A stretch of 64,000 nt of DNA. Origin: Streptomyces sp. TLI_053 (GTDB lineage Bacteria > Actinomycetota > Actinomycetes > Streptomycetales > Streptomycetaceae). Position 1 is the stretch's first letter, and each line of letters begins with the position of its first letter. The position numbers and the translations under genes were made by a program. A model generated the notes under the pieces. It saw nothing but the letters and a program-made list of their open reading frames with translations, searched no databases and had not been told where the DNA came from. Shown one piece after another: positions 33,446 to 40,955 of the stretch. The DNA lies in contig NZ_LT629775.1 in assembly GCF_900105395.1 (NCBI RefSeq), positions 1-64,000 on the forward strand, in the 5' to 3' direction.

Positions 33446-34926
33446 GGGGCGGTTCCTTCCTTGCGGTCGGCGGGGACGAGGTACTGGTCGAAGGCGGCCA
33501 GGAGTGCGCGGCCGGCCTCGGAGAGGGTGTGCGGGCCGGCGAACGGCGCGTCGACGACGGTGGCGATCCCCTCGGCGGTGCCGAGTTCGGCGCCCGGCTC
33601 GCAGACGGTGCCGGGGGCGGGGAGGTTGGCGAGCAGGACCTCGCCGGGCCCGGCGTCGGCCGGGTGGGCGCCGGAGCGCACCCACCGCAGGCGGCCCCCA
33701 CCGACGCGGTAGACGCCCGGGACGCCGAGGTGGGGGCCGAGGTGGACCGGCACCTGGCCACGGTGGCGGAGCTTGAGGTAGTAGGGCCCCGGTGCGCAGC
33801 CGGCCGCGAGGTCGACGGTGGCCGCGTTGAAGTCGTCGGGGTCCGGCAGCCAGGTGACCGGGTGGTCGAGCATCGTGGTCAGGTGGGCGATCAGGAACGG
33901 CGGCAGGGCGCGCAGTTGCTGGTTGACCGCGGAGACCTCGGTGGTGCCCTGGTTGCGGCAGTTGATCTCGTTGAGGAACACCTCGCCGTCGCAGGTCAGC
34001 AGCGCGTCGAGGCCGAACAGGCCCTTCATTCGGTGCTTGTCCCAGGCCCAGGTCGCGATCCGCACGGCCGCGTCCACCAGGCGGGCGGCGGCGTCCTTCG
34101 GCCAGGGCAGGCACCAGGTGTTGCCGGCGCTCTTGCCTGCGGCGATGCCGGCCTGCGGCACCCCGACGGCCTTGTGGGAGGGGCGGTCGACGTAGACGCG
34201 CAGGCGCCCGGCGTGGTCCGGGACGGACAGCACCGTGGTGTTCGCCGACCAGCCCGCAACGAACGCCGTCACCCGGTAGGGGCCGGCAATCTCCGCCGCC
34301 CGCGCGAGGTCGGCCTCGTCGTCGACGAACACGGTCCCGCGGCCGCCGCAGTCCGCGCCGCGCTGCACCACCACCCGCTCGGAGCGCACGAGGCGGCGCA
34401 GCTCGCTCAGGGCGGGCAGGGTGGCGTCGATGCGGGCGCCGGTCAGGTGCAGGGCGGCCGGGACGCCTGCCTGGTCGAGGATGTCGCCGAAGTTCGCCTT
34501 GTCCTCGACCTCGGCGCGCAGGGCGGTGTCGACGGCGGCCAGCGTGCCGCGCGGCCCGGCCCACCGCCGCAGCCGGTCGGTGGCGTACCAGGCGGCGATG
34601 ACCGGCCGCCCGTGGCGGCGCAGGACTTCCTGGGCGCTGCGGTCGAGGTCTCTCGTCCAGGTCCGGCGCTGGGCGGTGCCGCGGCGGGCGGTTCGGCCCT
34701 CCAGCGTGAGCGCTTGGATGGGCGAGGCACTCCCCCAGGTCTCGTAGCAGCCGATGGCCAGCGCCGGTCGGGCGGCGGCGATCGGCGCCGGCCCGGTGTA
34801 GGAGGTGCGGCCGCTGCTGGCGAACCGCTCCACCGCCACAAGTGGCCTGCCGTCGAGGGCGGTGCGCAGGTCGTGCTCGGCCGCCTGCCACAGTGCGGTG
34901 TCGTGCGCGGGAACGGGGAAGGTCAT
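33442..34926 (-). CDS. ATP-grasp family ligase
   Basis: 494 residues from ATG 34926. ATP-grasp signatures: a lid-type strand RVVVQRGADCGGRGTVFVDD, YRVTAFVAGWSANTTVLSVP, a KGLFGLDALLTCDGEVFLNE segment and the Mg-binding NEINCRNQGTTE (ExN). ATP-grasp enzymes form carboxylate-amine or -thiol bonds through an acyl phosphate. An N-terminal pre-ATP-grasp domain covers residues 1-170. Overlaps at both ends (ATGA with the kinase and with the radical SAM gene) mean one coupled operon. Confidence 0.85.
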   Translation of the reverse strand: MTFPVPAHDTALWQAAEHDLRTALDGRPLVAVERFASSGRTSYTGPAPIAAARPALAIGCYETWGSASPIQALTLEGRTARRGTAQRRTWTRDLDRSAQEVLRRHGRPVIAAWYATDRLRRWAGPRGTLAAVDTALRAEVEDKANFGDILDQAGVPAALHLTGARIDATLPALSELRRLVRSERVVVQRGADCGGRGTVFVDDEADLARAAEIAGPYRVTAFVAGWSANTTVLSVPDHAGRLRVYVDRPSHKAVGVPQAGIAAGKSAGNTWCLPWPKDAAARLVDAAVRIATWAWDKHRMKGLFGLDALLTCDGEVFLNEINCRNQGTTEVSAVNQQLRALPPFLIAHLTTMLDHPVTWLPDPDDFNAATVDLAAGCAPGPYYLKLRHRGQVPVHLGPHLGVPGVYRVGGGRLRWVRSGAHPADAGPGEVLLANLPAPGTVCEPGAELGTAEGIATVVDAPFAGPHTLSEAGRALLAAFDQYLVPADRKEGTAP

Positions 34927-35576
34927 GCGGTCCGCCCGTAGGCGGGGCCGGTGGCCTGCAGGGCGGGCATGCCGGTGGCGGCGAGGACCTGGTCGGCGAT
35001 CTCCTCGGGCGTGTGCTCGGCCGTGTCGAAGACCAGCAGGGTGCGGTGGCGGCGGGAGACGAGGTGCAGGAGGCTCGCGTTGAAGCGGGCCGCGAACCGT
35101 TCGTCCTCGACGCTGCGGCGGTCTGCGGCGTCCACGTCCGCCCGCATCTGCATCCGCTCGCGCCGCACCTGGGGGCCGGCGTGCAGGTACACGGCGACGT
35201 CGAAGGTGGCGAACACCCGGCGGGCCCACAGCGACAGCACGGCGGCGAGGTAGGGGCCGCCCGCCAGGCCGAAGGCGATCGTGCGGTCCGCGTAGCCGTC
35301 CTGAATGATCACTGCGCCGGCCGGCAGGGGCGGATCGAGGCGGGCGAGGAGTCCGTCGAGGGCGTACCCGCCGACGAGGAACGCCGCGGTGATGGCGCTG
35401 CTCTCGGCCTGCCGGACCAGCGGCAGCCGCTTGAGCAGCGGCTCGACGGGGTGGTGCTCGGCGAGCATCCCGCGGTGGCGCACCGCGGGGACCTCTCGGG
35501 CTTCGAGGGTCTTGATCAGAGCGGCGACCAGGGTGGTCTTGCCCGACATGTCCAGTCCGTCGACGAGGATGCGCAT
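34923..35576 (-). CDS. Thymidylate-kinase-like P-loop kinase
   Basis: 217 residues from ATG 35576 (strong AGGAGGC upstream). Walker A is GLDMSGKT (residues 7-14). It follows the dTMP kinase pattern of an N-terminal substrate segment with an Arg-rich region, VIIQDGYADRT in the DR(Y/F)-like position, a coiled LID-like Arg-rich stretch RRERMQMRADVD, and an adenine-binding C-terminus. Length is normal for the family. It heads the ATP-grasp/radical SAM operon, so it more likely phosphorylates a pathway intermediate than housekeeping dTMP. Confidence 0.82.
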   Translation of the reverse strand: MRILVDGLDMSGKTTLVAALIKTLEAREVPAVRHRGMLAEHHPVEPLLKRLPLVRQAESSAITAAFLVGGYALDGLLARLDPPLPAGAVIIQDGYADRTIAFGLAGGPYLAAVLSLWARRVFATFDVAVYLHAGPQVRRERMQMRADVDAADRRSVEDERFAARFNASLLHLVSRRHRTLLVFDTAEHTPEEIADQVLAATGMPALQATGPAYGRTA

Positions 35577-35752
35577 GCTGTGCCTCCTGAACCACGAAAG
35601 GGGGGTGGGGTTCGGGCCGCCCGGCACGGGCCGGGGCCCGTGCCCGCGGACGGTTCGAGGGAGGGAACTGTGTCCTCTCCGACCACGAGCGGCTGACTCT
35701 CAGTCAACGACCGTGCACGCTGGAGCAGAAGCTGCCAGGGTGTAGGCCAGTC

Positions 35753-35780
35753 GTCGGCCGTTTGTCGGCCGGTGTCGGCC
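35753..35780. promoter_or_regulatory. Three GTCGGCC repeats before the XRE-TPR start
   Basis: GTCGGCC recurs at 35753, 35764 and 35774, a 10-11 bp spacing that places all copies on one face of the helix in the divergent promoter region (35577-35795). They are a plausible binding array for the XRE-TPR regulator. Confidence 0.5.
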
Positions 35781-35795
35781 AGGGGAGGGATGGTC

Positions 35796-37112
35796 GTGTC
35801 GGCGGACACCGCACCGATCGGGGCACTGATCAGAGCCGCCAGGAAGCACAACGGCTGGTCGCAGCCCCGGCTCGGCCGCGAACTCGGCGCCGCCGAGGGC
35901 AAGGGAGCCGCCGGGCCCGGGCGTGACCAGGTGTCGCGGTGGGAACTCGGTGGACGTGTCCCCACATACTGGCTGCCGTACCTGATCGAGGTCCTGGAAC
36001 TGCGGCCACCGCCGGCGGACGACAGTTCGCCGACCGGTCCGAAAGATCCGGCCCCGGGCGATACCGTGGATTGCGTCATCGAGCTGAGCCGGAGGGACGT
36101 GGTGGATCGCCGGGGATTCGTGGCCGCCTCCAGCGCCTACGCGCTCGCGGCCCTGGGGCTGCCCGACCCGGAGAGCCTGCTGCGTCGCGTCCGCCTGAAG
36201 TCCGGCGGGAAGGTCCGTGTCGGCCAGGGCGAGGTCGCGGCGGTCCGGCAGATGACCAGGTCCTTGGGCGACGCAGCGGCGGAACTCGGCGGCGGACATG
36301 CCCGCCACCTCGCCGTCCGCTACCTCCACGAGGACGTCTCCGTCTGGCTGGACGGCACCTGGACCGAGGCCGTCGGCCGCGACCTGTTCGCCGCCGCCTC
36401 CCAACTCGTGCACCTGGCGGGCTGGATGGCCCAGGACGAGGGCAACCAGGACGCCGCCCAGCAGTACTACGCGCACTCCTTCCGCCTGGCCTCCGAGGCC
36501 GGTGACGCCGAACTGGCCGCAACCGCCCTGCGCGGCCTGGCCGTCCAGGCCATCGACCTCGGCTTCCGCGCGACCGCCGTCCGCGTCGCCGAGGACTGCG
36601 TGAACCACGCCAAGAACCTCGACGACCCCCGCGCCGTCGCCTACTACCAGGCCACCCTGGCCAACGCCGCCGCGCTCGACGGCGACCGGCCCACCGCCAC
36701 CCGCTCCCTCGCCACCTCCCAGACCTCCATCGAACGCGCCACCGGCACACCGGGCGACTCCTGGGCCTCGCACTACAGCATCGGCCGCTGGGCCCACGAA
36801 GCCGGCATGATCCTCGCCCGCCTCGGCGATCACGCCAGCGCCCAGGACCACCTCCACCACGCGCTCGACATCCACGGCCTCGACCGCCGCCGCACCCGCG
36901 CCATCGTCCTCGCCGACCTCGGAACCGTCCGCCTCCGCCAGGACGACGTCGACGGCGCCCTCACCGTCTGGAACGACTTCCTCGACTGCGCGGACGGCAT
37001 CCGCTCCGTCAAAGTCCAGGACGCCGTCCACGACATGCGCGCCCGCCTCTACCGGCTCCGCGACATCCCCGGCGTCGAAGAACTCGACGAACGAGCATCC
37101 GCCCTCGAGTAG
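35796..37112 (+). CDS. XRE regulator with TPR-like C-terminal domain
   Basis: 438 residues from GTG 35796. The AGGGGAGGG site ends at 35789, too close to ATG 35790 but well spaced for this GTG. Residues 5-70 are the helix-turn-helix (IRAARKHNGWSQPRLGRELG, DQVSRWELGG). Residues 130-430 are helical TPR-type pairs (for example AAQQYYAHSFRLASEAGDAE). It is divergent from the kinase/ATP-grasp/radical SAM operon and likely controls it, perhaps sensing a small ligand or peptide through the TPR array. Confidence 0.82.
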   Translation: MSADTAPIGALIRAARKHNGWSQPRLGRELGAAEGKGAAGPGRDQVSRWELGGRVPTYWLPYLIEVLELRPPPADDSSPTGPKDPAPGDTVDCVIELSRRDVVDRRGFVAASSAYALAALGLPDPESLLRRVRLKSGGKVRVGQGEVAAVRQMTRSLGDAAAELGGGHARHLAVRYLHEDVSVWLDGTWTEAVGRDLFAAASQLVHLAGWMAQDEGNQDAAQQYYAHSFRLASEAGDAELAATALRGLAVQAIDLGFRATAVRVAEDCVNHAKNLDDPRAVAYYQATLANAAALDGDRPTATRSLATSQTSIERATGTPGDSWASHYSIGRWAHEAGMILARLGDHASAQDHLHHALDIHGLDRRRTRAIVLADLGTVRLRQDDVDGALTVWNDFLDCADGIRSVKVQDAVHDMRARLYRLRDIPGVEELDERASALE

Positions 37113-37315
37113 GAGCGCGCAGATCGGGTCCTGCGAGGCGAGCGACGAGGGAGTCGTGCGGAACCTCCACGCGCCAGGAGGGGCGGCGTCGGGACGGTGG
37201 AGCGCCCGACGTGGCTCACTCGTTTCGAGGTTGACGAGGATCTGCGGAAGCAGGCTGTCGTCCGCGGAGAGCGTTCGGCAGGGGACCTGTCGGCGGCGGC
37301 GTGCAGAATGCGGCC

Positions 37316-37675
37316 ATGAGTTACGACCTGGCTGTTTGGGAAGGCGAGCGTCCCGCCGGCGACGCCGCGGCGCGTGCGGTGTTCGCGGATCTCCACAGTG
37401 AGTTCATGGGCAGTCGGAGCGTCGAGCCGACCGCGCGCATCGGGCAGTACGTCGCGGCGCTGGTGGCACGGTGGCCCGACCTGGGCGCGGACGACGAGGA
37501 CGAGGACGCGAGTCCCTGGTCGGACGGGCCGCTGATCGCCAACGCGAGCGGCCCCCTGTTCTACTTCGGAATGGTGTTCAGCAAGTACCAGGAGGCCGCC
37601 GCGTACGCCGTCGATGTCGCACGGTCCGCAGGCCTGGTCTGCTTCGATCCGCAGGACGGACGCCTGCTGACCTGA
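37316..37675 (+). CDS. Small hypothetical protein (MSYDLAVWEG family)
   Basis: 119 residues from ATG 37316. A frequent actinobacterial family, recognisable by MSYDLAVWEGERPAGDAAAR, then SPWSDGPLIANASGPLFYF and GLVCFDPQDGRL. Function unknown; relatives are often near toxin-immunity-like genes. Monocistronic here. Confidence 0.75.
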   Translation: MSYDLAVWEGERPAGDAAARAVFADLHSEFMGSRSVEPTARIGQYVAALVARWPDLGADDEDEDASPWSDGPLIANASGPLFYFGMVFSKYQEAAAYAVDVARSAGLVCFDPQDGRLLT

Positions 37676-37743
37676 GCCCCACCCCTGGCGCCGGGTCCCG
37701 CCACGTCCGTCCGGGCCCGGTTGCGACGGAAGGGGTGTTCGAT

Positions 37744-38520
37744 TCAGAAGGGAGGCTGCCAGTCTCCCCAGCTCGGCGCGTGGCCAGGTGCAGGCCAGTT
37801 CTCCGAGTGACCCGGGTAGGTCCACTGACGGCCGACCCATTCGCATTCCGGGATCGCGCCTTCCCAATCGTCGGTGCACCGTTCGGCCCAGGCCCGGCCC
37901 ACCATGACAGGACGGGTGCCCGGGCCACCGGGAGTCTCCTGGACCCGCAGGACCAGGCCGAGTGCGTTGGCCCCAGGGTTTCCCCGCGGGCCGTAGGACA
38001 CATCGATCACCCCGCACCTGTGAGCGTGCAGGAGGAACCTCTCCAGATCGCCCGGGACACAGGAGGTCAGCTCCCGCCCCCAGAGGGATACCTGGGGTCC
38101 GTGGACCGCGTCGACCGCGACACAGAACAGTCGGTGGTCTGTGAAGTAGGCATAGACGGCAGGCTTCTCCGGCTCCGTGCCGAACTCCACTCCGAGGGTC
38201 TCGGGAAACGACGGGTCGGCCTGGAATCGACGCAGCTCGGCCATACCCGGCAGCTCTGCGGCGACCTCCGGGACGAGCGCGCCGAAACTCAGCGGCCCGA
38301 CACCTTCCAATGGCGTCAGTTCCCAGTCCGCCCGCGCCGGCCCTTTCGCAGTGGGGCGGGACTCGGACGCCACTACTGGTCCTCTCCCCCACCCGCCATC
38401 GGGACGCTCCGGTCCCGCTGCCTTGATCACCGTTGCATTGAACCAGGCCAAAGGATCCTGCACGGCAGTCCGGGCAGAGCTGATCTCGAGGAGCGCCGTC
38501 ACCCGGCGCACACAACTCAT
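37744..38520 (-). CDS. Hypothetical protein
   Basis: 258 residues from ATG 38520 (MSCVRRVTALLEISSARTAV). The middle contains PEKPAVYAYFTDHRLFCVAV, QVSLWGRELTSCVPGD and VIDVSYGPRGNPGANALGLV. The C-terminus is Trp-rich. I do not recognise the family; composition and codon use are those of a real gene. It faces the gene at 37316 convergently. Confidence 0.6.
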   Translation of the reverse strand: MSCVRRVTALLEISSARTAVQDPLAWFNATVIKAAGPERPDGGWGRGPVVASESRPTAKGPARADWELTPLEGVGPLSFGALVPEVAAELPGMAELRRFQADPSFPETLGVEFGTEPEKPAVYAYFTDHRLFCVAVDAVHGPQVSLWGRELTSCVPGDLERFLLHAHRCGVIDVSYGPRGNPGANALGLVLRVQETPGGPGTRPVMVGRAWAERCTDDWEGAIPECEWVGRQWTYPGHSENWPAPGHAPSWGDWQPPF

Positions 38521-38616
38521 CCGGCCCCCGGCCCCCTGCCCCCGAACCCAACTGGCATCGAACCGGAACAACCCGGTGCGGACCCGGCACGTGGAGGTCC
38601 TGCACACAGCGGCGGG

Positions 38617-38799
38617 TCAACGCCAGGTGATGCTCACCGACAGGTGGTTGGGGATCACGCCTGTTACCAGCCACAGGATGATGCCGACGGTCACGGGAAT
38701 GAGGATCAGGCCACGCGCGGTGGTCGGGTCGAACCAGCGCCTCACCACAGCCAGCAGTGTCGGCGCAGGAACCCGGGGCCTGTCGGTGTCGATCGTCAT
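38617..38799 (-). CDS. Small single-span membrane protein
   Basis: 60 residues from ATG 38799. One hydrophobic segment, GLILIPVTVGIILWLVTGVI, follows a basic N-terminus. The start overlaps the stop of the preceding gene (ATGA), so it is the last gene of the PadR operon. Possibly the membrane partner of that protein. Confidence 0.6.
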   Translation of the reverse strand: MTIDTDRPRVPAPTLLAVVRRWFDPTTARGLILIPVTVGIILWLVTGVIPNHLSVSITWR

Positions 38800-39374
38800 G
38801 CCGATTCCCGCTGCCGACCGGACCTCAGGACGACCGCGTTCACCAGCAGGCCGCGAAGCTCGGACAGCAGAAACCGCGCCCGGTGCCAGCGCCCCGGCGT
38901 CTCCGACAGCATCTGCCGGCGCTCCTCCACCCACTCCGGGCGGTCCTTCGACGGAATGGTGAATGCCATCACCCGGCACAGCCGACCACCCAGGCGCTCA
39001 CGCCCCACCACAGCGGCGCCGGTCTCGGCCGATGCGGCAAGGGCAACGTCCCCGACGGTCCTGCCGTAGCCATCCGGTGTTGCCGCAGCAGCCTTCATGA
39101 CGGTGTCGGCCGCCAGGTGCTCGGACCTCGACGAATAGACGAAGAGGAACTCGGACTCGTCCGCGTCTCCGTGCCAGCGGTCCTCGGCCGACTCGGTCGC
39201 CCACACCAGGAAGCTGCGGCCGTCGGACTGCGACACCGGATCGCGGTCGGCGGAAAAAACCCGGCCCAACTCAGTGACGCGCCAGTCGGCCCCACGGCTG
39301 GCTGGCAGTACGTCGAACTGCTGCTTGAACAGGAGAAGGCGCCGCATGCGGCCTTCGGGAGGGGTGCCGTTCAC
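38796..39374 (-). CDS. Hypothetical protein of the PadR operon
   Basis: 192 residues; ATG 39374 overlaps the PadR stop. It begins RRLLLFKQQFDVLPASRGAD, has alternating beta/alpha segments and a basic amphipathic C-terminus (WHRARFLLSELRGLLVNAVV). Not recognised. It lies between a PadR regulator and a single-span membrane protein, an arrangement seen in Streptomyces three-gene cassettes of unknown role. Confidence 0.65.
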   Translation of the reverse strand: MNGTPPEGRMRRLLLFKQQFDVLPASRGADWRVTELGRVFSADRDPVSQSDGRSFLVWATESAEDRWHGDADESEFLFVYSSRSEHLAADTVMKAAAATPDGYGRTVGDVALAASAETGAAVVGRERLGGRLCRVMAFTIPSKDRPEWVEERRQMLSETPGRWHRARFLLSELRGLLVNAVVLRSGRQRESA

Positions 39375-39748
39375 GCGGCGCCCCCGTGCGAAACCGTGGC
39401 GCGGCGACGGGGAGTGTAGGGGGCCGCCTTTCCGGAAGCCATTGCCTCGGCCAGAGCGAGGCGGGCGCTCGCCGCGCCGGAAGCGGATAGCCGGTAGTAG
39501 CGGCGCCGGGTACGGCCCGCCGCCTCCGCGGCCTCGTCGCCCTCCCAGTACCGCTCCACCCAGCCCGACTGGATCAGGCGCTCCAGCAGGGGGAACAGCG
39601 TCCCGGTCGCCAAGCCCGTCACCTGCGACAGCTCCAGCCCGTACACGCCGTCCTCCAGTGCACCCGGAATCGCCGACCCGTCCGGCGTCTTCCCCAGCAG
39701 CGCGCGCAGCACCGTCTGGGTGTGCGCGGTCATCTTCGGAGTCTTCAC
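39371..39748 (-). CDS. PadR-family transcriptional regulator
   Basis: About 125 residues from GTG 39748 (ATG 39733 also fits). A winged-helix domain of PadR type: AHTQTVLRALLGKTPDGSAI, YGLELSQVTGLATGTLFPLL, LERLIQSGWVERYWEGDEA, RRRYYRLSASGAA. It lacks the longer C-terminal coiled coil of class 1 PadR. Probably autoregulates the three-gene operon. Confidence 0.85.
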   Translation of the reverse strand: MKTPKMTAHTQTVLRALLGKTPDGSAIPGALEDGVYGLELSQVTGLATGTLFPLLERLIQSGWVERYWEGDEAAEAAGRTRRRYYRLSASGAASARLALAEAMASGKAAPYTPRRRATVSHGGAA

Positions 39749-39757
39749 ACCAAACAA

Positions 39758-39804
39758 TCTACAGCTGTCGGCAAGGGGCGCGCAATAACTTTCTACAACT
39801 ACCG
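39758..39804. promoter_or_regulatory. Putative PadR operator/promoter
   Basis: TCTACAGCTGTCGG (39758-39771), which contains the palindrome ACAGCTGT, and TCTACAACTACCG (39792-39804) lie directly upstream of the padR start, in a locally AT-richer stretch. Repeated TCTACA 34 bases apart suggests a regulator-binding region. Confidence 0.45.
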
Positions 39805-40181
39805 AAACACCGCCGACGGACCGTCACCTCGCCTTTCCCGGAATCGCCCTGTGACCGCGGCATGCCCACGCCGTCGATCGGGCCCAGGCCGTTCCGGCCC
39901 CTACGCGACCGCAGCCATGAGCGTCTCGCTCTTGCCCGAGCCGCCCAGGAAACCGAAAGCCGGCCCGCCGGCTTCGACGTCCGCTCACCGGGTCAGAGCC
40001 TGCGGACACGAAGACCACCGGCTCTCCGAACAGGGCGGCCTGCTCTGCGAGCGATGGTGTTTTGACGCCGCGCTCGGCATCATCTGCCCGTGATCCGCGT
40101 CCGGCCCGCATGCTGCGACAGTCTCCGCGGATACACCCGTACCTGCGGTGCAGAACCGCCGGCTGGGGCCCCTGTACAGGC
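39805..40181. other. Gene-free interval downstream of the transposition genes
   Basis: No supported gene. This is where one transposon end could be expected, being the flank beyond the AAA+ gene. I see a CCTGTACAGG palindrome near 40167-40176 but no clear set of repeated transposase-binding sites. Confidence 0.4.
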
Positions 40182-40955
40182 TCAGAAGTCCCGCATGGTG
40201 CTGTCGAGGCGACTCATGATCCAGCGGATGAGTTTCTTGTCGAGCGCGATACCCGCATTCCGGGCCATCTCGTCGCGTGCGTGGTAGGTGACGTTGGCCC
40301 AGCTGCGGAAGTTGCCGTGGCAGACATAGTCGTCGGTGTACATGATCAGGTCGTTGTCCGCTTGCTCCCACAGGGGGTGGAAGGCGGGGATGTGGGTGAG
40401 CACGTCGGCCGGTGTGAGGGGGCGGAACTGCTCCCAGTCGTGGATGCGCGAGGCCAGGGCGCGGCGGTCCCTGAGTTTCTTGTGGGTGCTGTCGGCGCCG
40501 ACGAATACGAGGGGCCGCTGGGTCCGGTCCCAGAGGGTGCGCAGGTATTCGAAGGCTGTGGCGCTGAGGTGTTGGGCTTCGTCGCACAGCAGGACGTTCG
40601 GGGTGTCGGCCAGGGTGTGGACGAGGCGTTCGTAGGGGACCTCGGGGGGCAGTTCGAGGGCCTGGGCGAGGGCGGTGTGGATGTCGCCGTTCTTCATGCC
40701 CAGGTGGACCTGCAGGCGGATGGTGGTGTCGGGGGCGAGTTCGCGCAGGGTGGCGTGGACGGCGAAGGTCTTGCCGAGGCCGACGTCGCCGTGGATGCCC
40801 ATCATGGCGCGGGCTGCGATGACCTTCTCCAGTTGCATCGCGACCCTGCGGGCCGCGTCGGTGGCGACGGCCCGGGCTTCGGGCAGGCGCAGGTAGTGGT
40901 CGTCCTGCGGGCGGGGCAGCAGGCCGGGGCGCGCGGTGGGCCGGTGATCGTTCAC
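40182..40955 (-). CDS. TnsC/TniB/MuB-type AAA+ transposition ATPase
   Basis: 257 residues from GTG 40955, overlapping the transposase stop (GTGA). Walker A is GDVGLGKT (56-63), Walker B is VLLCDEAQHL (121-130), then RPLVFVGADST as sensor 1. Its small size is close to the compact TnsC proteins and MuB/IstB. These proteins coat target DNA and activate the transposase; in CRISPR-associated transposons they link Cascade-TniQ to TnsB. It is the last gene of an operon that also encodes a whole type I-E Cascade. Confidence 0.85.
   Translation of the reverse strand: MNDHRPTARPGLLPRPQDDHYLRLPEARAVATDAARRVAMQLEKVIAARAMMGIHGDVGLGKTFAVHATLRELAPDTTIRLQVHLGMKNGDIHTALAQALELPPEVPYERLVHTLADTPNVLLCDEAQHLSATAFEYLRTLWDRTQRPLVFVGADSTHKKLRDRRALASRIHDWEQFRPLTPADVLTHIPAFHPLWEQADNDLIMYTDDYVCHGNFRSWANVTYHARDEMARNAGIALDKKLIRWIMSRLDSTMRDF

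Noticed and set aside
31793..34891. A continuous minus frame joining the radical SAM protein to a long upstream extension
   Set aside because: Upstream of ATG 33445 the frame reads Arg/Pro-rich nonsense, while the ATP-grasp gene occupies another frame.
39805..40181. Transposon end beside the AAA+ gene
   Set aside because: Searched by eye for repeated binding sites and TGT/ACA ends; found only a short palindrome, not enough to call.
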